A DNA stretch of 64,000 bases from Thalassia testudinum (Eukaryota; Streptophyta; Magnoliopsida; Alismatales; Hydrocharitaceae), in contig JAZHRO010000019.1 of the NCBI GenBank assembly GCA_037157565.1, forward strand, positions 61,936,501 to 62,000,500. Reading direction: 5' to 3'. Below are positions 56,748 through 64,000 of this stretch, piece after piece (the stretch's first letter is position 1; each line of letters starts with the position of its first letter). A program made the position numbers and the translations under genes. The notes beneath the pieces are model-generated. The model saw only the letters and a program-made list of their open reading frames with translations. It ran no database searches and was not told the DNA's origin.

Positions 56748-59307
56748 TGTAACGACCCGATTCCCGAATCCCTACGAGACACGAGAACCGGACCGTCTCG
56801 ACTAATCCCAAGACCTAGTCGTCCAACGAGAAAGTAACCAAAAGAGCAGTAAAATAAACCACATTCACCATGTATATAACTAACAGTAAAGGAAAGAAAT
56901 ACTACAGTATATACCACCACAACAGTAGAGAAATAAACAGTACATAAAATAAAGTTTTCGGTAAAGAAGTACAGGGAGTAACAAAGAAACTACTCACTAC
57001 AATGGAAGAAAAGTACAGAAAGTACGATAGGTAACCCTACTAGACCCTACTAGGCCCAGCGTCCTTTGCAGCCGCTGACTCTGGCTGCTCAACACCTGGT
57101 CCTGAAAAGGTAACAAGGGTGACACGTCAGCGAAACACTGAGTAGAGTGGCAACTAAAAGCTAAAGAAGCAGTAGAGTGTACAGTAGTCGTTATATTTTT
57201 ACTTTCTTTATTTACGTCTTTCTATTATTTCACTATTGATTTATTTCTCAGATCCTTCTCTTGATCTTGAATGTTCCTCGTGGGAACGATCTTGATTGCA
57301 GTCTTTTCCAAAAAGTAGAAGTAACACGTGGTGCTCTCCTGGCCGGGAGAGTCCCCCGTGGTGGTCCTACCATTAGTCAACCACCCCAAGGTCACTGACA
57401 GACGTAACGGTGACTACGGCACGGGCGATAAATGCACGGGTAGCTACCCCGCACTGGTACGTGGTCAGTCGTTTCCGTTAACGGGTGCACCCAAAGCACA
57501 GCACGGAACCAGTATAGGGTAGGGCCCTCTCAGTAACAGGGGTCCAACCCCTCCACAGTAACCAAACAGGGGTCTTGCCCCTCCACAGTCTGCGCACCTT
57601 CGCCTGACTACCCTGGTTTGCCCAGTTGGCCTAACAAGTCGGTGTAGGGGGGCTAGCAGAACCCCGGAGCCCGTGGGGTAGCTAGTACTCTCCCTACACT
57701 AGTAGCTCTCCTCGGTACTGTGTACACGAGGGCCAAAAGTCGGTACAAAGTGGCCAGACCTAACCCCAGGTCCCTGGGGCGGCTAGCTCCACTCTGCACT
57801 AAACAGGGGGACAGTCGCTTTCCTTGGTACTCCATACTCAAGGGCCAGCTCACTTCCCCAATTCTATTCCATTCCCTTTCCAGGAGTTCTACTCCAAATT
57901 CCCTGTAGGGTTCAAGCTCTTTTAACTCAGCCAATTTAGGTTTCACCGTTCCAGCTTTACGTTCATACAACCCATGTTCTTAATCATACGTACTCATTCA
58001 TAACAGGCACCTGTTAACCAATTTACAGGCAGTTATCATTTCCTTTCTACTATTCCAAGACTGCAATATTTATATATTGAACTAGTTTTCCAGTCCTAGG
58101 ATTCATGCTGTACCCTAGGATCTATCATTCAATCTAGTTTTCCAATCCTAGGATTCATGCAATACCCTAAGATCTATCATTCAATCTAATTTCTCAGTCC
58201 TAGGGTTCTTGCAATGCCCTAGACTCTATTAATTGTTTCATAATTGTAACAAATTTTTTTAAATAAATTAAAAAGCCATTCTACCAGCGAAACTGGGAGT
58301 ACTGGGGGCGTGGTCGGCAATCCTGCGTGCCTCCGCAACCCCCGAGACTGCAACGGAACGGGGTCCTAACACAAGGATCAAACACAAGGAGTTTCCCAGA
58401 ATAGTATACAATTACTGTAAACAGATAGAGGAATTAATTCTGGAAAGAACGCAACTCGGAACGTGGAAAACGGAGTCCGAATGGGCCCTAAACGGGTTAA
58501 AAACGATAGAACTGTCCAAAATCAGATGTTTGGAACATCTTCCAGATGTCTTAAAAGGTGGATCGGTCGTTCCTCAGTTCTGCACGATCCTTTAGACATC
58601 CAGAAGCCCACTGGAACGTCTGGCCTTGGTTTCCAGACGTCCGATTGTCACCCCGAACGTCTGGAGGTCCTCTCCGTCGTCTGGCACTGCAACCAGACGT
58701 CTGATTCACGTGGGAAGGCGAGCCCTCGCACCCTCCCGAGCAGGACCTGCGCACACATACACCTGCTCTCAGCACGACGAAACACAGAAGAAAACGCGGT
58801 GGACGGCTGCATGGTCGTACATGCGCAAAAGGAGAAGGTAAGAAATATCTTACTTGTCAGACGTGTTCAGCATCGTCTGGATGTAAGTCCAGACGTCTGA
58901 TTCGGGAAAATTTTCCAGAACCAGAACCCGACTCGCTCTCCGCCCACGACGTACGGCCACGCCGCGCCCCGTCTGCCTGCTGCCTGAGCTGCAGTAGCCC
59001 CTCCGTGACACCCCACGCCTGCCGCTCGCCTGCTCGCACTCTCCCTGGCGAGGAGAAGGAGAAGAGAAAGGCGGAGGAGAAGAGGGTGAGGGAGAGGGCG
59101 AGGGTTGATATAAGGCAGCATGGGGAGAGAGAGAAGAGAGACGACACGTCTGCAGGAAGAGAGAGGATAAAGAAGACGAAGGTGGTGGGCGCAGTTTGCA
59201 TGCGCGTACGCGCAGATGCAACCGGGTACGCTGAAAAGATTTATTACCAGACATCTGGGCCACTTCCCAGACGTCTTAAAAATCTGTCTGATGCCATGTT
59301 CGTAACA
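56748..59307 (-). repeat. 3' LTR of C
   Basis: On minus it starts TGTTACGAACATGGCATCAG and ends CGGGTCGTTACA; 2560 bp. It contains many GACGTC-type words at 58520-58900 and 59245-59290, and a CTTATATCAA TATA-like site on minus at about 59115. Frames in it on either strand show no known domain. Confidence 0.9.
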
Positions 59308-59389
59308 ATATAACAAACTCAAAGGAAGTTTCATCCCCGAAACTTGCGCTAACTAGGGTGCGGGAAAGAACAACATATATAAGCATAAC
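59308..59389 (-). promoter_or_regulatory. Degenerate polypurine-tract region of C
   Basis: On minus: CAAGTTTCGGGGATGAAACT, the stretch that precedes the tract in Tekay-type elements, then CTTCCTTTGAGTTTGTTATAT instead of a clean purine run. ATAACAAACTCAAAG occurs twice on + (59310-59324, 59385-59399). Confidence 0.5.
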
Positions 59390-59770
59390 AAACTCAAAGA
59401 GGTCCGAAGCCGGTCTGAAAAGACGTATCCGCAAAGAGCTCTGGGTACCGCTCCCGCATCGCCACCTTAGGCTCCTAGGTAGCCTCCTCGTACCGCTGGC
59501 TCCTCCACAAAACCTTCACCAGGGGTACTTGCTTTCGTCTCAGACTGCGGACGGCTCTGTCAAGAATCTGCACTGGCCGCTTGGGGTAGGTCAGGTTGTC
59601 GCTCACCTCGACGCTCTCGTGACTCAGGACGTGAATGGGATTGGCGACGTACTTCTTGAGGTTGGACACGTGGAACACGTCGTGCACGCCAGAAAGCTTG
59701 AGGAGGGAGGGCAAGTCTGTAAGCAATGGGTCCAACCCTCTCCAGGACCTCAAAGGGCCCCATGAATCTC
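59390..59770 (-). pseudogene. pol: C integrase C-terminus with chromodomain-like tail
   Basis: After a frame change: VHDVFHVSNLKKYVANP, SDNLTYPKRPVQILDRAVRS, LVKVLWRSQRYEEAT, then a stop in place of the usual Trp, and MRERYPELFAD in the same frame. This is the Tekay-type chromodomain region, thought to guide insertion to certain chromatin. It is inactivated by the shift and the stop at about 59472. Confidence 0.85.
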
Positions 59771-60881
59771 GGTGCGAGCTTCCCTCTCACCCCAAACCAC
59801 TGCAGGCCCTTCATGGGCGAAACACGAAGGAAGACGTGGTCCCCAACCTCAAACTGCACCTCTCCGCGTCTCCGATCCGCGTAGCACTTCTGCCTGCTCC
59901 TGACAGTGCGGAGTCGCCTGTCGATCTGCTCGACTACCTCCTGACTCTGTCGGATCAACCTGGGGCCAACCTCCCACTTGGTCCCCACCTCAACCCAACT
60001 CAAGGGTGCCATGCACCTTCGTCCGTAAAGAGACTCGTAGGGAGCCATGCCGATGCTCGAGTGATAACTGTTGTTGTATGCAAACTCCGCCAGGGGCAAG
60101 TGCTCCTCCCAAGAGCCCCTCCAGTCCAGTACACAGGCACACAAAAGGTCCTCAAGTGTCTGTATCGTGCGCTCAGACTGTCCATCCGTCTGGGGGTGGT
60201 AAGCTGTACTGAATCTCAACCACGTCCCCAGGACCTGCTGAAACTCAGCCCAAAACTGGGACGTAAAGCGGGTATCCCGGTCGGATACGATCTCCTGCGA
60301 AACTCCATGTAGACGTACCACGTCGCGGATATACCTCTCTGCCAACTATGCTGGTCCCACAGTGACTCGGATTGGCAAGAATCGTGCTGTCTTCATCAGC
60401 CTATCCACAATTTCCCAGACTGTGTCGTGTCCTTGCTGGGTAATAGGTAAGCCCACCACCAAGTCCATGGTGATGCTTTCCCACTTCCACTCTGGCACTT
60501 GAAGTGGCTGTAGCGGCCCTGCACGCCTCTGATGCTCAGCTTTCACCTGCTGGCACACTAAACTCTACTGTACGAATTCACCCACATCCCGCTTCATCCC
60601 TCTCCACCAAAACTGGCATCTCAAGTCATGGTACATCTTCGTGTTTCCGGGATGTTTGGTGAATCTGGAAGATGTGCCTCAGTCAGGAGCTCTCTCAACA
60701 GCTCCTCGTCTCTGGGAACGCACCAACGTCCCCTCAGGCGCAGCACCTGCTCTGTGAAAGAGAAGTCCCCTGGGTCTCCTGACAGTACTTTGTCGCGCAA
60801 GGACTGCAAGTACGGGTCTGCCATCTGTCCTGTGATGATGCGATCTATTAGCTCTGGCCTAGCCTGTCGTGTCACAGTCAC
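59755..60881 (-). pseudogene. pol: C integrase
   Basis: Starts in a linker (ELIDRIITGQMADPYLQSLR, 60850). The zinc-binding HHCC part is decayed (stops and shift, 60545-60640; VCQQVKAEHQRRAGP survives). The core follows: WKWESITMDLVVGLP (first Asp), a stop near 60346, VSQEIVSDRDTRFTSQFW (second Asp, about 60280), YHPQTDGQSERTIQ (catalytic Glu, about 60180), FAYNNSYHSSIGMAPYESLY, and the GPF(E)V(L)ERVGPIAYRL module near 59740. The catalytic triad is kept, but the frame is broken. Confidence 0.92.
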
Positions 60882-60999
60882 TGCCCCATAGTGCCCCCGT
60901 AACTCTAGGGGTCACCAACTGCCCATCTCCTCCAAAAGGCTCCAACTCTACACCTGTAAGCTGGCCAAGTGTACGGGCGCCTTCTGGCTCAAGGCGTCA

Positions 61000-61431
61000 G
61001 CCACCACATTGGCCTTTCCCAGGTGGTAGGAAATGCTGCAGTCATAGTCCTTCAGGAGCTCCCACCAACGTCTCTATCTCATGTTGAGCTCCCTCTGGTC
61101 AAAAAGATATCTAAGGCTCTTGTGATCTGTAAAAAATCTCGAAGGTCTCACCGTACAAGTAGTGCCTCCAGGTCTTCAGCGCGAAGACAACAGCTGCTAG
61201 CTCCAAGTCGTGGGTAGGGTAGGTATGCTCATGGGCCTTCAGTTGCCGCGAAGCGTAAGCGACAACGTGACCCCTCTGCATGAGCACACCCCCTAACCCC
61301 TGCAAGGAGGCGTCCGTGTACACAACGAACCCGCCACTACTGTCTGGGATGGTGGGCACGGGAGCCAAAGTTAGCCTCTCCTTCAGCTCCTGAAAACACA
61401 TCTTACAGGCATCTGTCCAAGTGAAGGGCAC
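61000..61431 (-). pseudogene. pol: C RNase H
   Basis: [34 protein letters not shown] (first catalytic Asp), [39 protein letters not shown] (catalytic Glu). A shift at about 61125 leads to the last part, with stops: [13 protein letters not shown] and [14 protein letters not shown]. It removes the RNA strand during reverse transcription in an intact element. Confidence 0.9.
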
Positions 61432-62170
61432 GTCCTGATGAACTGTGTCATAGGATGCGCAATCGATGAAAAACCCCTGATGAACCGTCTGTAGTAGCCT
61501 GCCAGTCCCAGGAAACTGTGAATCTCAGTGATTGTACGCGGTCTCTCCCACCTGAGCACTGTCTCGACCTTGGCTGGGTCCATCGCCAAGCCGTCTCCAG
61601 AGATCACATGACCTAAGAAGGTCACCTCCCTCAACCAGAACTCGCACTTGCTGTATTTAGCATATAGCCTACGCCGTCTCAGTGTGTCCAGAACCACCCG
61701 CAAGTGCTGTCCGTGCTGTGTCTGATCTTGAGAATAGATGAGTACATCATCAATGAATACCACCACGAACTGTCCAAGTACGGTCTAAACACCCGGTTCA
61801 TCAGGTCCATGAAAGCAGCGGGGGCATTGGTCAGCCCAAACGGCATGACCAAAAGCTCGTAGTGTCCGTACGGGGTGTGGAAGGCTGTCTTGGAGACGTC
61901 TACCCCCCTGATCCTCAACTGGTGGTATCCCGACCTCAAGTCAATCTTGGAGAATACCATGGCACCTCTCAGCTGGTCAAACAAGTCGTCGATCCTCGGC
62001 AGCGAATATCTGTTCTTGATGGTGACCCTATTCAGCTGTCGGTAGTCCACACAAAGGCGTAGGTACCATCCTTCTTCTTCACAAATAGTACCGGGGCTCC
62101 CCAGGGAGACGCACTGGACCTCACAAAGCCCTTCTCCAAAAGATCCTACAACTGAGACTTGAGCTCTCAC
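61383..62170 (-). pseudogene. pol: C reverse transcriptase
   Basis: [35 protein letters not shown] (first catalytic Asp), [35 protein letters not shown], a frame change near 61765, then [11 protein letters not shown] (catalytic Asp pair), [50 protein letters not shown]. Complete motif set, one shift inside the active-site strand, so non-functional as it stands. Confidence 0.93.
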
Positions 62171-62640
62171 AGCTCAAGTGGTGCCATCCTGTATGGTGCG
62201 GTGGAGATGGGGCTGGTCCCTGGTACTAGTGAGATCTCAAACTCGATCTCACGCTCCGGCGGTAGTCCTGGTAACTCGTCTGGGAACACGTCAGGGTACT
62301 CTCTGACCACCAGGATGCTCTGGAAGTCTGCTACAGGGCTAGGCTCTGCCACCACACAAGCTAGGAAACCCTCACACCCCTGGCTCAAAAGTCTCGCCGC
62401 CCGAAGTGCCGAAATGCACCTGAATTCTCCGTCCACTGGCTGACCGTGAAACTCGAAAGAAGGCAACTCCGGTATGGAGAAGATGATCTTCCACTCAAAG
62501 CAGTCCACCAAAGCGTGGTAAGCGGACAGCCAGTCCATCCCCAGAATTATGCCAAAGTCCTCCATTCGTATCATAATCAGGTCAGCGGGAAGGCTATGTC
62601 CCCCAATATTGACCTCGCAACCCGTGTACCCTCCTCAGCT
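62140..62640 (-). pseudogene. pol: C protease C-terminus and protease-RT linker
   Basis: DFGIILGMDWLSAYHALVDC is the C-terminal half of the Ty3 protease region; VVREYPDVFPDELPGLPPER and PGTSPISTAPYRMAP are the start of the RT part. I did not find the active-site DSG/DTG triad in frame upstream. A stop at 62167 and a shift break it. Confidence 0.82.
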
Positions 62641-63491
62641 ACAAACAGCTGACCACCTAGATTTCTAATTACCACTAATTCCCTAATGGTGTGCTATCAG
62701 ACTCCATATTAGCAACAACTCATGTGGCAAGATGGTACATTGTACCGGAATGTAGGAATTTCATACTCCAAAAAGACCAAACCATGTAACCATACCTGTC
62801 ATCGTATGGACTGAAGCTATGATGTCTCCGTGAGTCACGACGTTATGACACTCCTCGATACTGGGGGTGGACAAAACAGGTAAGCCCGGGGCAGAGCTAG
62901 TGACAACGGGCTGGTATCCTCCTCGTGGCGGCTGTCCTCCCTCAGGTACCTCGAACCCACGACCACCCGACTGGCCCTCAGTGCTCGAAGCTGTGAGCAT
63001 CTGCTGTGCTCCAGCCCTAGACGGGCAGTCCCTCCAGAAATGGCCCGACTAGCCACACTGGCAGTAGGGGGAAACTCGATGCCTCCTCTCGGTGGGTCCC
63101 TGCTGTCAGCTGGGCGGGGGTCCGGTGCTAGTAACTGGCCCCTGTCGAGGGCCCCCAGAGGCCACTGATGGCCTTGAAAATGTGACGGCTCTCCTGTGGG
63201 CACCACGCTCCTCCATTGAGCTCTCCTAACTCGCCTAGTGTGACAGCGGAAATCTCGTTCCACGACCAACTCCCCTGTCGTACGCTCGGAAGGGAGATGA
63301 GGGGGCGGCGAAGTGGGTGAAAGCTGAAATTCTTCTCGAACCACCTCTCGAATCAGATGGACGAGGTCTAGAGATGATATGCTCAGGAGAAGAGGAGGGG
63401 TAGTATGTACTCCAAGCTCGACACATCTATCCCTCGGGCCTCAACCTCGGCCACGCCCGCGGCCCACCCTCCTAGTTCCACGATGAGGCAT
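62641..63491 (-). pseudogene. gag: C gag with large internal deletion
   Basis: The ATG at 63491 gives MPHRGTRRVGRGRGRG, the basic start of Tekay-type Gag, then a stop at about 63441. The same frame goes on to IREVVREEFQ (about 63340), and within about 170 bases reaches the region just before the zinc knuckle (TFSRPSVASGGPRQGP). The knuckle reads CQCG, stop, SGHFWRDC (about 63050), with spacing and first ligand damaged. A usual Gag of this type has a central domain of a few hundred residues between these points, which is missing. It continues to about 62760 without a protease start. Confidence 0.75.
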
Positions 63492-63655
63492 CTCCTGCAA
63501 TGGAGACGCGAAAACAAAATGGAAAAATGTCAATATGTAATGATATCTAACGAAGAAGTCTAAGAGCTTATGCCAAAAGAAATGTTGTGGTGGCTACTCT
63601 AGTTGCAGACACGTGAATTGGTTATTTTCTAGTCAGTTGGTTCACTTCTCGGGAC

Positions 63656-63673
63656 GACCTTGCTCTGATATCA
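63656..63673 (-). promoter_or_regulatory. tRNA-iMet primer-binding site of C
   Basis: On minus: TGATATCAGAGCAAGGTC, one change from TGGTATCAGAGC, three bases inside the LTR end. Confidence 0.85.
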
Positions 63674-63676
63674 TCT

Positions 63677-64000
63677 TGTAACGACCCGATTCCCGAATCC
63701 CTATGAGACACGAGAACCGAACCGACTCGATTAATCCCAAAACCTAGTCATCCAACGAGAAAGTAACCAAAAGAGCAGTAAAATAAACCACATTCACCAT
63801 GTATATAACTAGCAGTAAAGGAAAGAAATACTACAGTACATACCACCACAACAGCAGAGAAATAAACATGTACATAACATAAAGTTTTCGGTAAAGAAGT
63901 ACAGGGAGTAACAAAGAAACTACTCACTACAGTGGAAGAAAAGTACAGAAAGTACTACAGGTAACCCTACTGGACCCTACTAGGCCCAGCATCCTCTGTA
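63677..64000 (-). repeat. 5' LTR of C (partial, continues past window)
   Basis: TGTAACGACCCGATTCCCGA on + is the same LTR edge as at 56748, and the next 320 bases match 56748-57070 with few changes. Confidence 0.92.

Larger units (their letters stand above)
56748..64000 (-). mobile_element. Element C: Tekay/Del-type chromovirus (Ty3/gypsy), runs off the window
   Basis: Minus-strand element: 5' LTR from the window end to 63677, tRNA-iMet primer site, shortened gag, protease-RT-RNase H-integrase, a chromodomain-like tail, and the 3' LTR 59307-56748. It interrupts ORF-X of B after CAACT. The only other copy of the LTR start (63677-64000) matches 56748-57070 closely. Confidence 0.93.

Noticed and set aside
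58850..59334. Frames of 137 and 155 codons on minus in the C LTR
   Set aside because: Inside the LTR leader, Ser/Leu/Arg-rich, no recognisable domain.
59635..60312. 225-codon frame on + over C integrase
   Set aside because: Antisense of integrase, which has clear catalytic motifs on minus. Antisense ORFs exist in some plant elements, but nothing here supports one.

Overview
This window is plant nuclear DNA made almost entirely of nested retrotransposons. I found no host gene, tRNA or rRNA. The evidence for a plant is the mix of families: an Athila-type Ty3/gypsy element and non-autonomous relatives primed by tRNA-Asp, a Tekay/Del-type chromovirus, Ty1/copia elements primed by tRNA-iMet, and L1-type LINEs. 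Nearly every reading frame is broken, so this is old, repeat-rich (probably pericentromeric or intergenic) DNA of a large angiosperm genome. I cannot name the species. Element labels (Ath1, A to H) are mine.

Layout. (1) The base layer is Ath1, an Athila-like element on +: LTR 1-2510 (its start lies before the window), tRNA-Asp primer site, leader with a probable intron, a decayed gag (3589-5080), and reverse transcriptase (RT) pieces at 9780-9932 and 35867-36572. (2) Between the first RT piece and gag sits E (5081-9779), a copia-type element carrying only gag between two LTRs. (3) Element F, a SIRE/Maximus-like copia (9933-35861), interrupts the RT. It has gag, integrase, RT, RNase H and an extra third ORF preceded by a promoter-like block. 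F itself holds a broken LINE (13042-14724 and 22110-22899). That LINE is split by D (14725-22109, perfect target duplication AGGGG) and bordered by G (22900-29044, minus strand, 4-kb LTR, no coding). (4) After the second RT piece comes LINE H (36573-38685), cut by B (LTR starts at 38686). The LTR of B is split by its own relative A (40079-52771, perfect target duplication CCTCG). A contains a solo LTR at about 46065-48544. (5) The internal part of B (54011-56747) is cut by C, a chromovirus on the minus strand that runs out of the window.

How the parts relate. A and B share LTR layout, primer site, leader and leader-intron signals with Ath1, but where Ath1 has gag-pol they carry a different, very acidic ORF ('ORF-X') of unknown function. 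They look like non-autonomous passengers of an Athila-type element. D is a more distant member of the same type with its own acidic, tyrosine-rich ORF. A and D each carry a stem-loop next to a G-tract twice, once internally and once at the 3' LTR, about 1.3 kb apart in both. This duplicated cassette, ORF-X, the recurring palindrome core GACGTC in LTRs of unrelated families, and the promoter-like block before the third ORF of F are the points I would check first.
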